Notes: generated by a model not told the origin, from the letters alone. 64,000 bases of DNA from Elusimicrobiota bacterium (GCA_016218495.1 JACRDU010000155.1:1-64000); one strand, 5' to 3'. Counted from the stretch's first letter, positions 17,243 through 26,075 are shown. Program-made: numbers and translations.

Positions 17243-18542
17243 GCGGCGGCCCACCGTCCTCATCGTCGACGACGAGGAGAAGCTCCGGCGCTTCCTGCGC
17301 CGTGAGTTCGAGCGCAAAGGCTACCCCGTCCGCGCGGCCGGGGACCGCGCCGCCGCCCTGGCCGCCCTGGCCGACGGGCAGGTCGACGTGGTCCTGCTCG
17401 ACATCGTGATGCCCGGCGCCGACGGCATGGCGCTGCTCGAGGAGGTCCGGCGCGAGCACCCCGACGCCGCCGTCATCATGCTCACCGGGAACGCCTCGGT
17501 GGAGACCGCGGTGCGCGCGCTCAAGCTCGGCGCCCGGGACTACCTCTCCAAGCCCTACGACATGGCCGAACTCGAGCTGGCCGTGATGCGGGCCTATGCC
17601 GAGTCCTGCCTGCGCCAGGAGAACGAGGCGCTCAGGCTCGAGCACGCCGTCCCCGCCGACGGGCCCGAGCTGACCGGAGCCAGCGCGGCCATCGCGGCCG
17701 TGCGGCGGCAGCTCGCCCTGTTGGCCGGCTCCGACGGGCCGGTGCTCTTCGAAGGCGAGGGCGGCAGCGGCAAGGAGCGGGCCGCCCGGGTCCTGCACGC
17801 CCTGGGCCCGGGTCCGCGCGCCCCCTTCCTGGTCCTGGACTGCGCGCTCCTGGGACCCTCCGAGGCCGAAGCACGCCTCTTCGGACAAGGGCCGGGGAAG
17901 GGCCTGCTCGAGCTGGCCGCTCGCGGCACGGTCTTCTTCGACGACATCGGCAAGCTGCCCCTCCCCGCCCAGGGCCGGGTCCTGCGCCTGCTGGAGAACG
18001 GCGAGTTCAGGCGCGACGGGGAGGCCTCTCCCAAGCGCCTGCGCTGCCGGCTGACGGGCGCCGCCTGCGAGGACCTGGAGGCGGCCGTGCGGCAGCGGCG
18101 CTTCAGCCGCGACCTGCTTTCGCGCCTGAGCCCGCGAACGGTCCGCGTCCCTCCTCTGCGCGAGCGCCCCGAGGACATCCCGGTCCTGGCGGAGCGCTAC
18201 CTCTCCTCCTTCGCAGGGTCCCCCGGGCGTACTCTGGCCCCGGAGGCCGCGGCCCTGCTGATGCGCTACCCTTGGCCGGGCAACGTGCGCCAGTTGCAAA
18301 GCGTCCTGGAGCGCGCCCGCCTGAAGTCCGAGGGCCCCCGAATCGACGCGGGACACCTGTTCCTGCCCCGGACCGGCGACGGCCCCGCCGAGGCGCCGGA
18401 ATCCCTGTCCGCCGTCGAACGCTCCCACATCCTCAAGGTCCTGGCCGATTGCGATGGGAACCGCACCCGCGCGGCCGGCGTCCTCGGCGTCGACCCAAAG
18501 ACGCTCTACAACAAGCTCAAGGAATACCGCTCCCGGCCGTAA
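17235..18542 (+). CDS. NtrC-family response regulator with degenerate AAA+ domain
   Basis: 435 residues: receiver (about 7-120, VVLLDIVMP holding the phospho-Asp), AAA+ (about 140-360) and Fis-type helix-turn-helix (about 395-432, NRTRAAGVLGVDPKTLYNKL). The AAA+ domain is eroded: the GAFTGA loop that touches sigma54 is missing with its surroundings (text runs ARLFGQGPGKGLLELAARG), Walker A is GEGGSGKE, Walker B ends DD instead of DE, and the sensor-I Asn segment reads TGAACEDL. It probably binds DNA without driving sigma54 open-complex formation, though a repressor or sigma70 role is inference. Partner of the kinase just upstream. Confidence 0.85.
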   Translation: MPERRPTVLIVDDEEKLRRFLRREFERKGYPVRAAGDRAAALAALADGQVDVVLLDIVMPGADGMALLEEVRREHPDAAVIMLTGNASVETAVRALKLGARDYLSKPYDMAELELAVMRAYAESCLRQENEALRLEHAVPADGPELTGASAAIAAVRRQLALLAGSDGPVLFEGEGGSGKERAARVLHALGPGPRAPFLVLDCALLGPSEAEARLFGQGPGKGLLELAARGTVFFDDIGKLPLPAQGRVLRLLENGEFRRDGEASPKRLRCRLTGAACEDLEAAVRQRRFSRDLLSRLSPRTVRVPPLRERPEDIPVLAERYLSSFAGSPGRTLAPEAAALLMRYPWPGNVRQLQSVLERARLKSEGPRIDAGHLFLPRTGDGPAEAPESLSAVERSHILKVLADCDGNRTRAAGVLGVDPKTLYNKLKEYRSRP

Positions 18543-18547
18543 ATGAG

Positions 18548-18584
18548 GGAGCCCCCCGGGGGAGATGCGGACCCGGGGGGCTCC
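18548..18584. terminator. Bidirectional hairpin between convergent genes
   Basis: A perfect 13-bp GC-rich stem (18548-18560 with 18572-18584) with an 11-nt loop lies between the NtrC-like stop and the MtrB-like stop. It has no clear T-run, but its size and position suit a shared terminator. Confidence 0.6.
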
Positions 18585-18612
18585 GTACAGAGGGAGGGCT
18601 GCTGGGGCCCCC

Positions 18613-21057
18613 CTAGAACCTCATCGCCACCCGCGCCCCGACGATGTGCGCCGTGTAATCGTACTTGTCCGCCCCGTTGAGCACGAACCGGGTGCTGTTC
18701 TCGTTGACGTTGCTCCCCGCCACGTACTCGCCGACGTTGGCGAAGTCGTTGAGCATGTACTTGGCGAAGGCGTAGTCCAGCCCGAAGCTGACGTCCTTGG
18801 TCAGCTTGTAGGCCCCGCCCAGGCGCAACTCGTGCAGACGGCTCGTCACCGACGGCAGCGACCCCGGCGCCGCGTTGTCGAGCTTCACGCCCGAGACGTA
18901 GCCGGCCGCCACCCCGGCCGCCGCATTCGGGTTGGTTGTAATCTGGCTGACCCGGCCGTAGGAGAACGAGTAGCCGGTGGTGAACTCCCAGGCGTCCGCG
19001 GGCCGGTAGGCGGCCTCCAGGGCCACGGTGTCGGTCTTGTCGACCAGCTCCGTGTTCCAGTAGTTGAGCGGGTTGAAGGCGTTGTTCGCCCAGGTGTCGT
19101 CGATGGAGGTGGCCGTGTTGTTGAAGCCGTTGTCCTTGGCCGCGTTGGCGACCTCGGAGCGCCGGACCTCCTTGCCCAGGCTGAGCGAGACCTCGAAGGC
19201 CTCGCTGGGCGACGCCGCCACCTCCAAGTCCACTCCCAGCGTCTCCTGCCCCTTGAGCCCGAAACGCTGGGCGCCCAGGGTGTCGTCGACGTAGCGCCCG
19301 TCCAGCCCGATGTTCAGGCCGTCGGTGGGCTCCAACGACAGTCCGGCCTGCAGGGAGTGCCTTTTGCGGTCGGACCAGTTGAAGTTCTCCAGCCCCACCG
19401 CCTCCGGGTTGACCGCCGTGGCGCCGAGCTTGTAGCCCTGCACCGCGCGGCGCGAGTAGCGGTATTTCCCGTGGGCGTGCAGGCCGTGCCCCAGGCGGTA
19501 CTTGAGGCTGCCGCCGGCCCCCAGCTCCGAGGTGTTGTCGACGCGGTTATTCTTGTAGGCCCATTTGTCCCAGAAGGCCTCCACCCCGGCCGTCAGGGAA
19601 TCCAGCAGGTCGTAGTCGGCCCCCAGCTCGGCCGTCTGCCTGTTGTAGGAGACGAGCTCGTTGGTGATTCCCGAACCCTGCGCCGCGCTGTCGTTGCGTC
19701 GCGTTCGCCAGTGCGACTCGCTGTAGGCCGCGTACCCAGGGAAGCGGATGGTCGGCGACTGGTTGTCGTAGGTGTAGCTGCGGTATTTGGCCCGCGTGGC
19801 CAGCCCGTCGGCGGGCTTGAGCGTCACCAGCAGGCTCTGGGTCAGCGTTCGCGCCTTCCCATTGAAGCGCTGGGTGGGCAGGGCCGCCGTGGTCGTGACG
19901 CCGGCAGGAGCCCCGATGGCCGCCGTGATGTCCGTGTTGGTGGTATAGGGCAGCAGCTCGGTGTCCTGGGACACCGTGCCGAACCCCAGCGCCGCCGTGG
20001 CCCGGCCGTTGAGCGGCAGCTCCACCGAGCCCGACGCCGCCACGTCGTGGGAACGGCTGGTGGGCGGAAGGGCCATCCGGCCCGTAGCCCCGCGGAAGCG
20101 GCCGTGGGCGCTGCCGGGGACCCCGGCGCTGTCCAAGGCGTCGGCGTCTCCCGTCGTCGTCGCAGACAGGTCCACGGCCCGGAACGGGTTGTGCCAGGTC
20201 AAGGACTTGAGCTCGTCGACGAACTCCGTGAAGGTGTACTCCAGGTCGCCCGACCACCTCTTGTCGTAGTAGCCGGCCCCGACGTTGACCGAGTTGATGC
20301 GGTAGTCGATGGGCTCGGCCACCTGCTGCCCTTCCACGAGGAAGGTGTCGCTGCGGTGCCCGCCGTCCGTGCCGACGGCCGTGCCGTTCTGGGCGAAGCG
20401 CTCGTAGCTCCCCATCCCCATCTGCCGGAAGCCCTTGCGGCGCTCTTCCGAGGCCTTCACCCAGGTCTTGGCCCGCTCGCTCAGGGAATACTCGAACGCC
20501 AACGCGCTCTTGCGGCGCTCCAGCCCGAAGGAGGTCGGGCTGGTGTTCGAGATTAGGTCCCGGATGATGTTCTGCTGGCCTAGGTCCTTGTTGGTGGGGT
20601 CATTGTTCGGCGACCCGCCGCGCACGCCGCGCGTCTCCTCGGTGGCCTGCAGCGCGTTCTGTATGGCCGACGAGATGCCCAGCACGTCCGAACCCGCACC
20701 GTTGAGCACGAACCGGCCCGTGGCGAAGCGGTGCGGCATGCGGTCGAAGGACGCCGCGGCCTTGAACTTGCCGTAGCGGCCGCCCTCCAGCTTATAGGAC
20801 TCGTCCTTGCGCCCGCCGTTGAGCGCCGTCAGCTCGGCATAGTAGGCCTCGCCGCCCACGCCCAGCTCGAGCTCGTCGACGAAGAGCCCGTCGCGCAGGT
20901 CCCGGTACTCGTTGAACTTGTCCGCCGAGCCCGTCAGGACGAGCTTGCGTCCGCCCAGGTCGACGGCGCCCTCTAGGGCGAACGCCGCCTGGCTGCCGGG
21001 CAGCAACAGCGCCATGAGCGCCGCCAGAACCGCCTTGAAGTTTTTCGTGTTGGTCAT
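18613..21057 (-). CDS. MtrB/PioB-family outer-membrane porin of an electron conduit
   Basis: 814 residues. Signal peptide (about 1-28, ending SQAAFA), then alternating amphipathic strands with aromatic residues throughout, ending VGARVAMRF with the C-terminal Phe typical of outer-membrane beta-barrels. Length and the LEGAVDLGG...DKFNEYRDL start fit the MtrB/PioB family, which forms a barrel around a decaheme cytochrome. The decaheme gene is 22 bp upstream on the same strand with GGAG before this start. The N-terminal CXXC of Shewanella MtrB is absent. No outer-surface cytochrome (MtrC) is encoded in the window. Confidence 0.85.
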   Translation of the reverse strand: MTNTKNFKAVLAALMALLLPGSQAAFALEGAVDLGGRKLVLTGSADKFNEYRDLRDGLFVDELELGVGGEAYYAELTALNGGRKDESYKLEGGRYGKFKAAASFDRMPHRFATGRFVLNGAGSDVLGISSAIQNALQATEETRGVRGGSPNNDPTNKDLGQQNIIRDLISNTSPTSFGLERRKSALAFEYSLSERAKTWVKASEERRKGFRQMGMGSYERFAQNGTAVGTDGGHRSDTFLVEGQQVAEPIDYRINSVNVGAGYYDKRWSGDLEYTFTEFVDELKSLTWHNPFRAVDLSATTTGDADALDSAGVPGSAHGRFRGATGRMALPPTSRSHDVAASGSVELPLNGRATAALGFGTVSQDTELLPYTTNTDITAAIGAPAGVTTTAALPTQRFNGKARTLTQSLLVTLKPADGLATRAKYRSYTYDNQSPTIRFPGYAAYSESHWRTRRNDSAAQGSGITNELVSYNRQTAELGADYDLLDSLTAGVEAFWDKWAYKNNRVDNTSELGAGGSLKYRLGHGLHAHGKYRYSRRAVQGYKLGATAVNPEAVGLENFNWSDRKRHSLQAGLSLEPTDGLNIGLDGRYVDDTLGAQRFGLKGQETLGVDLEVAASPSEAFEVSLSLGKEVRRSEVANAAKDNGFNNTATSIDDTWANNAFNPLNYWNTELVDKTDTVALEAAYRPADAWEFTTGYSFSYGRVSQITTNPNAAAGVAAGYVSGVKLDNAAPGSLPSVTSRLHELRLGGAYKLTKDVSFGLDYAFAKYMLNDFANVGEYVAGSNVNENSTRFVLNGADKYDYTAHIVGARVAMRF

Positions 21058-21079
21058 AGGGTCTCCTTCGCCTCTCGGC

Positions 21080-21970
21080 TTACCTCTGCAGGACCGGCCC
21101 GGACGGATGGTTCGAGCCGTGGACCATCGGGTGGCAGTTCAGGCAGGCCTTGCCCACCGCGTAGACCGAGTTCGCCCCCAGCGTGCCGCTCTGGTGGCGT
21201 CCCTGCATGTGGCAGGATTGGCACAGGCGCGGCGGCCGCATCACCAGCAGCTTGTCGTTCGAGGAGCCGTGCGGCGTATGGCAGGTGAGGCAGTCCTCCT
21301 TGACCGGCCCGTGCTCCCAGAGCATCGGCGACTTCTTCTCGTTGTGGCAGGAGTAGCAGGTGTCGTTGACGGACTTGCCGGCCATCAGCTTCTCGGCCTG
21401 CGAGCCGTGCGGGTTATGGCAGTCGGTGCAGGCCATCTTGCCCTGCCCGCCGTGCCTGGACGAGTCGCGCAATGGATGCTTGGAGCGCTTGAGCAGGGAG
21501 GACTTCACGTCTCCGTGGCAGGAGGCGCAGGTCTCTAGCTGGGACTCCTTGGCCAGCAGCTTCTTGCCTCCTTTATGGACCGAGTGGCAGGAAGCGCAGC
21601 CCTGTCCCTCGTGGGCGCTCCCGGACCAGAACATCCGGGCCTTGTCCCCGGCGTGGCAGGACTTGCAGGCTTCGTCGCCCTTGGCCTTCGCCGGGTTGAC
21701 GATGCTGGCGAAGCCGGGGTCGTTCTTGTCGCCGCCGGCGGCGGCGTGCTTGGCGCCGGCGCCGTGGCAGGTCTCGCAGCTCTTCTCGAACGCAACGCCC
21801 TTCGCCGCGGCCATGCTTTTGGCATGCGGCGCGGTCTTGAACGCCTGCTGCTGCGCGTGGCAGCCGAGACAGGTCTCGGCCCCCACGAACCCGTCGTCGG
21901 CCGCCGACGCTCCGGTCGCGAACGCGACGAGGACTGCCAGGGCCATCAGTGCAATTGGAGCGGTTCGCAT
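21080..21970 (-). CDS. DmsE/MtrA-type decaheme c-type cytochrome
   Basis: 296 residues from the ATG at 21970, chosen for the strong GAGGAGG 8 nt upstream; an in-frame ATG at 22012 has none. Signal peptide ending ASA, then ten CXXCH heme sites: CLGCH, CETCH, CKSCH, CASCH twice, CTDCH, CYSCH, CLTCH, CQSCH, CLNCH. Ten sites in this length match the MtrA/DmsE/PioA periplasmic cytochromes that fill an MtrB-type barrel and pass electrons across the outer membrane. Operon with the barrel gene. Cytochrome maturation and inner-membrane partners are not in the window. Confidence 0.9.
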   Translation of the reverse strand: MRTAPIALMALAVLVAFATGASAADDGFVGAETCLGCHAQQQAFKTAPHAKSMAAAKGVAFEKSCETCHGAGAKHAAAGGDKNDPGFASIVNPAKAKGDEACKSCHAGDKARMFWSGSAHEGQGCASCHSVHKGGKKLLAKESQLETCASCHGDVKSSLLKRSKHPLRDSSRHGGQGKMACTDCHNPHGSQAEKLMAGKSVNDTCYSCHNEKKSPMLWEHGPVKEDCLTCHTPHGSSNDKLLVMRPPRLCQSCHMQGRHQSGTLGANSVYAVGKACLNCHPMVHGSNHPSGPVLQR

Positions 21971-22045
21971 CTTGGTCGCCTCCTCACAAATCATCAACCG
22001 ACGGATGCGCAACGCTTCCGCCGAATTTCCCGTCGGAGGCCGGTC

Positions 22046-22087
22046 GGGAATTATTTCCGGCGCGCCCGGGAAGAATTTCCGGCGCGC
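22046..22087. repeat. Tandem 20-bp direct repeat upstream of the cytochrome operon
   Basis: GGGAATTATTTCCGGCGCGC at 22046-22065 and a copy with two mismatches at 22068-22087, a 22-bp period. They lie 75-120 bp upstream of the decaheme gene, in the 290-bp region shared with the plus-strand cyclase-domain gene. Two helical turns apart, they look like paired binding sites. Confidence 0.5.
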
Positions 22088-22247
22088 GGAGATTGGACGC
22101 CCTCAGGCCCGCGGCCGCGCGCCGCCGCGCCCGGGCGGCGCCGCGCGCGCCGCCCCCGGCAACGGCCCGCGGTGTTCCATGCGTGAACAGGCCCAGGGCC
22201 CAGACGGCCTTCCCTAAAGTCCGGCACCAAATCGCGGCGTTTCGGGT

Positions 22248-22253
22248 TATAAT
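22248..22253 (+). promoter_or_regulatory. TATAAT -10 element for the cyclase-domain gene
   Basis: Consensus TATAAT, ending 8 nt before the ATG at 22262 that opens an 18-codon mini-ORF. No good -35 is visible. Transcription should start at or next to that ATG. Confidence 0.65.
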
Positions 22254-22261
22254 CAGGGCCT

Positions 22262-22318
22262 ATGACCAAGCATAGCGCAGGGAATGGTCGACCGTTCGGC
22301 CGTAGGGAGCGACTATGA
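22262..22318 (+). CDS. Leaderless 18-codon upstream ORF
   Basis: Encodes MTKHSAGNGRPFGRRERL. It begins where transcription should start and its TGA (22316-22318) overlaps the ATG of the cyclase-domain gene (ATGA at 22315). The main start also has AGGGAG upstream, inside the mini-ORF. The arrangement suggests translational coupling or attenuation. Whether the peptide is made is unknown. Confidence 0.45.
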   Translation: MTKHSAGNGRPFGRRERL

Positions 22319-23616
22319 AAACGATCAAGCGCGTCGTCCTCGGTCTTTTCTCCGCCGCCACGCGGCTGACGGCATTGGCCCTGACGGGCACGATGGGCAT
22401 CTTCCTTGGAGCGATGGTGCTCGAAGGCTGGAAGGAGGCGCTCGATTTCCCCGGCGTGCCCCAGGCCCTGGCCCTTTATAAGGAAGCCCAAGGGCCGCTC
22501 ATCGACGCGCTGCGCGCCAAGCTCCCCCCGGTTTTCGGCGGCTTCGACGCCGCTCCCTGGATCTTCTTCGCGGGCCTGCTCGCCATGTGGGCCGTGCTGC
22601 TGGCCCAGAACGCCCGCATCAACTACCACGTCTTCCTGATGGCCCAGGAGAAGCGCAACGAGCAGCGCGCCCGGGAGCTGGAGGCGGAACGCCTCGAGCG
22701 CCAGAGGGAATATAAGGAAAGCGTGGCCCGGATGGAGCGCGAGGCGAAGGAGCGCGCCGACCGCGAGGCCGTGGAGCGGGCGCGCCGGATGGCCGAGCTC
22801 GAGATGCAGCATAAGAGCGTGGAGGCCCTGAAGGCCCGCGAGGCCCAGCGCCGCGCCGACGAGGCCCGGATCGCCCACGAAGCCCAGCTGCGCGAGATCG
22901 AGGAGGAGCGGCTCGCCCTCGAGGCACGGCGCCAGGCCGAGGCCGAGGCCGCGCAGAAGGCCGCCGCCGAGCAGGCCATGCACGCGCCCCAGCCGCCCGC
23001 CCGCGCCCCGGAGCCCGTCACGCTCTCCGGCGGGGTCAACAAGCCGCGCTCCCGCGAGGAGCTCCTCGAGCTGATGGCGCACGCCAAGAAGCAGCTCGAG
23101 CTGCAGAAGCGCGCCCTCTCCTTCCTCTCCATCGACGTGGTCGACTCCACGGGGATGAAGGTCGGCGAGGACCCCTCCATCGCCACCCGCGACTTCAAGC
23201 ACTACCGCAAGCTGGTCGAGAAGGCCATCGCCGACCACAAGGGCCTGAAGGCGGCCTGGACGCCGGACGGCGTGATGATCTGCTTCCCCACCGCCGAGAC
23301 CGCGGTCGGCGCCGCCAAGCAGGTCATCCGGGACCTCGAGGACTTCAACAAGAACGTCAAGGCGATGCGCCGGGACTTCAAGGTCCGCTGCGGCGTCAAC
23401 TCCGGCACGGTGCTCTTCGACGACACCGTCCCGATGGAGGAGATGAGCGACCGCTCGATCGACATCGCCGGCCACATGCAGAAATACGCCGAGGCGAACG
23501 CCATCTTCCTGGGCAAGCACGTGGTCGCGGAGATGCGGGCCGCCGACGAGTTCGTGCCGGCGTCCCGCGAAGTGGACGGCTGCGAAGTCTACGCCTGGCG
23601 TTCCCAGAACAACTAG
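22315..23616 (+). CDS. Membrane-anchored coiled-coil protein with class III nucleotidyl cyclase domain
   Basis: 433 residues. Two hydrophobic segments (about 14-36 and 82-98), then a highly charged Arg/Glu/Ala coiled coil (about 105-225), a Pro-rich hinge and a class III adenylate/guanylate cyclase homology domain (about 260-425). Metal-binding Asp residues are present in LSIDVVDSTG and in TPDGVMICF, and RCGVNSGTV matches the later conserved strand. Cyclase activity is plausible, but substrate-determining residues cannot be read with confidence. Translation is coupled to an 18-codon mini-ORF. Confidence 0.7.
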   Translation: MKTIKRVVLGLFSAATRLTALALTGTMGIFLGAMVLEGWKEALDFPGVPQALALYKEAQGPLIDALRAKLPPVFGGFDAAPWIFFAGLLAMWAVLLAQNARINYHVFLMAQEKRNEQRARELEAERLERQREYKESVARMEREAKERADREAVERARRMAELEMQHKSVEALKAREAQRRADEARIAHEAQLREIEEERLALEARRQAEAEAAQKAAAEQAMHAPQPPARAPEPVTLSGGVNKPRSREELLELMAHAKKQLELQKRALSFLSIDVVDSTGMKVGEDPSIATRDFKHYRKLVEKAIADHKGLKAAWTPDGVMICFPTAETAVGAAKQVIRDLEDFNKNVKAMRRDFKVRCGVNSGTVLFDDTVPMEEMSDRSIDIAGHMQKYAEANAIFLGKHVVAEMRAADEFVPASREVDGCEVYAWRSQNN

Positions 23617-23723
23617 CAAAGGGCCCAGGAAGAATATTGACCGCCGTCATAGGGCGTGGCGGCGTCGTGCGGTATCGTATAATGGTGCCGGCCACCCAAG
23701 AAGCCCGTCCGGGAGCCCTGACC

Positions 23724-25166
23724 ATGGACCCCCACACCCGAGCCGTCCTCGATTTGGCCGTCACCGTCGGCGGCATGGGCGCCGAGATCTCCAGCGTCGA
23801 GCTCGTCACCGCGGTGGCCAACCACCCCAGCAAGCGCATGTCGGGGAACCTCTCGTCGGTGGCTTTGGCCGACGTGTACGCCAGGCGCCTGCAGCTCGGC
23901 GACGCCGACGGAGCCATCAAGAAGGCTTTCACCGCCTTTGCCCAGAAGGTGCCGTCCCTGCGTGCTGATGTGGAGCGCCTCTATGCCGCCTACCACATCC
24001 CCGGCGGGAAGGCCCCCGACGCCGATTTTAAAGCCGTGCCGCTCGGCGGCATGCAGCCGCCGCGCGACGTCCAGATCCTGACCATCGTCGCCACCTTCGC
24101 CCATGTCTGGCGCGCCAAGCAGGGCGCTCCGGGGCGGCCCATAGGCATCAACTTCCTGCGCAAGATCGAGCACGGCCTCATCTTCGGCCTTTATGGCGCC
24201 GTCCTTGCCGAGGTGGATTGGGTCGTGATGGGCGCCGGTGACCCGTCGGCCATTCCGGCCCTTCTGACCAAGCTCGCGCGCCACGAGCCGGTGGAGCTCC
24301 CGATCCATGTCGCCACCGTCCCGCTGGGGCAATACAAGGTTGCGCTCACCCCCCGCGACCTGGCGGGCAGCGACCTGCCCCCCATGCGGCGCCCCCTCTT
24401 CTTCGCCATCCTGAGCTCGCACCTGCAGGCCCAGGGACTGGCCGCCAACCCCGTCACGAGGCCGGACGGCTTCGTCATGGAAGCCCCCATCGCGGGCGGG
24501 CACAACGCTCCGCCGCAGAAGAAGGTCAAAGACGAGCGCGGATATTACATCTACGGCCCGGAAGACGAAGCGGACATCGACGCGGTGGCCGCCCTGGGTC
24601 TGCCCTTCTGGGTCGCGGGCGGACGCGGGAAGCCCGCCAAGCTCGAGACGAGCGACGGCCCGCTTCGCGGCCGGCAGATCGGCACCCTTTTCGCGTTGAG
24701 CGCCGAGTCGGGGATGGCCCCTGAAATCCGCAAGAAGGTCCTCACCCTCATCTGGCAGCAGAAGCTCGATGTCGTCAACGACGGGGCCGCCTCGCCCAGC
24801 TCCTATCCTTTCAAGGTCGCCCTGATGCCCGGCACGGTGGCCGACCCCGCCGTCTACGGCGAGCGCGAGCGCATCTGCAACATCGGCCACCTGCGCGGCT
24901 GGCGCCCCAAGAACGGCGTCGTCATCGGCGCCTGCCCGGCCGACGACGAGGACCGCTACACCGGCTCCGGCGGGGCCGCCTGGCGGATGAAGGGCGCTAT
25001 GTGCCTGTGCAACGGCCTGCTGGCCACCTGCGGGCTGGGCCAGCCCGGGGAAGCCCCCCTCGTGACGCTCGGCGACATCGCCCCGGTCCGCGAGCTGCAG
25101 CGCCACCTGCGCCGCATCGAATACACGGCGGCGGAAGCCGCCGCCTGGCTCATCGGCGAGCTTTAA
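23724..25166 (+). CDS. Nitronate monooxygenase-like FMN enzyme
   Basis: 480 residues from the ATG at 23724. The pattern LAVTVGGMGAEISSVELVTAVAN matches the N-terminus of 2-nitropropane dioxygenase/nitronate monooxygenase barrels (usually IIQGGMGVGIS). LYGAVLAEVDWVVMGAGDPSAIP matches their later phosphate-binding region. The C-terminal third holds a Cys cluster (GAMCLCNGLLATCGLG) and resembles longer family members often annotated only as nitronate monooxygenase. Substrate unknown. Overlapping -10-like boxes (TATCGT 23673-23678, TATAAT 23678-23683) lie upstream, and an in-frame ATG/GTG at 23682-23687 could be an earlier start. Its 3' end overlaps the convergent gene by 17 bp. Confidence 0.6.
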   Translation: MDPHTRAVLDLAVTVGGMGAEISSVELVTAVANHPSKRMSGNLSSVALADVYARRLQLGDADGAIKKAFTAFAQKVPSLRADVERLYAAYHIPGGKAPDADFKAVPLGGMQPPRDVQILTIVATFAHVWRAKQGAPGRPIGINFLRKIEHGLIFGLYGAVLAEVDWVVMGAGDPSAIPALLTKLARHEPVELPIHVATVPLGQYKVALTPRDLAGSDLPPMRRPLFFAILSSHLQAQGLAANPVTRPDGFVMEAPIAGGHNAPPQKKVKDERGYYIYGPEDEADIDAVAALGLPFWVAGGRGKPAKLETSDGPLRGRQIGTLFALSAESGMAPEIRKKVLTLIWQQKLDVVNDGAASPSSYPFKVALMPGTVADPAVYGERERICNIGHLRGWRPKNGVVIGACPADDEDRYTGSGGAAWRMKGAMCLCNGLLATCGLGQPGEAPLVTLGDIAPVRELQRHLRRIEYTAAEAAAWLIGEL

Positions 25167-26046
25167 GGACGCAGACCCCTCGGGTCTCGCCCGCTCCCAG
25201 CCGCTTCACGAACGCGTTGTAGCGCGCCTTCACGACGCAGGGCCCCGTCCCGGACTGGTCCGTCAACCGCATCGCGAATGCCTCGGCGATGGGGAACATC
25301 GTGATGAGGCGCGGCCGCCCGGCCGCGGATTCCGAGGCCGAGTAGACGAGGAGGTGGGTGTCCGGCACGGCGGGATGCGGGAAACGGACGACGTCGGTGC
25401 GCAGCGCCGCCCCGGCCGCCCGTTCCTCCAGCCGCGTGACCTCGAGCGTGCCGTAATCGTAGTCGGCGAGGGCCTTGGCCGTCGCGCCTCCCGCCTCCTT
25501 CAGCGCCGCCAGGCTCGGCTCGTCGTCGCGCAGCGCGATGCGCCCGGCCAACATCGTGGCGTTGGCAAAGAGCGTGCCCTCCTTGGGCGCGGGCCCGAGC
25601 GTCCCCTCCGGAAGGCCGAGGCCCCGCTCCAATTCCCCCGACACCCAGCGCGCGCGCTTGAACCCATAGGGCGTCTTGAGCGTGCTCAGCACGTAGCCGT
25701 AGGTATGCTCGAGCCCGGCGTGGGCCCGGCCTCCGCTCGACGGCGCGCCGAAGGCGCCTTCAAGGACGGCCAGCACCCCTTCCGGAACGATGGTCGATTT
25801 CGCCAGCTCGTCGAAGTTGATGCTCTCGCCCCACAGGGCCTTGAGGCCTTCCCGCGCCCGGTCGGCCCTCAGCTGCCTTGCCACGCCCGGGAGCAGCTCT
25901 TCGAGCAGCGGAGCCAGGGCGCGCCCCTCCTCCTGCGCGCGCGCGAGCTCGCGCGCCGCACCGGCATAGGGGCAGTCCAGCGGGGTCTCCCCGGAGGGGA
26001 CATCAGGACAGACGGCGACCGAGGCGGCGAGCAGGAGGGCGAACAT
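25150..26046 (-). CDS. Secreted protein of unknown function
   Basis: 298 residues. N-terminal signal MFALLLAASVAVCPDVPSG, four scattered cysteines, a mostly helical first half and a strand-rich C-terminal half. I recognise no family and no catalytic motif. It starts at an ATG 6 nt from a TACGAT -10 box and is followed by no co-directional gene; the next gene on that side converges and overlaps by 17 bp. It is a single-gene unit as far as can be seen. Confidence 0.65.
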   Translation of the reverse strand: MFALLLAASVAVCPDVPSGETPLDCPYAGAARELARAQEEGRALAPLLEELLPGVARQLRADRAREGLKALWGESINFDELAKSTIVPEGVLAVLEGAFGAPSSGGRAHAGLEHTYGYVLSTLKTPYGFKRARWVSGELERGLGLPEGTLGPAPKEGTLFANATMLAGRIALRDDEPSLAALKEAGGATAKALADYDYGTLEVTRLEERAAGAALRTDVVRFPHPAVPDTHLLVYSASESAAGRPRLITMFPIAEAFAMRLTDQSGTGPCVVKARYNAFVKRLGAGETRGVCVLKARR

Positions 26047-26052
26047 GCCCCT

Positions 26053-26058
26053 ATCGTA
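26053..26058 (-). promoter_or_regulatory. Leaderless -10 element
   Basis: TACGAT on the minus strand (extended by an upstream TGA), ending 6 nt before the ATG at 26046; no Shine-Dalgarno. Confidence 0.55.
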
Positions 26059-26075
26059 TCACGCCGGGCGGAGCG

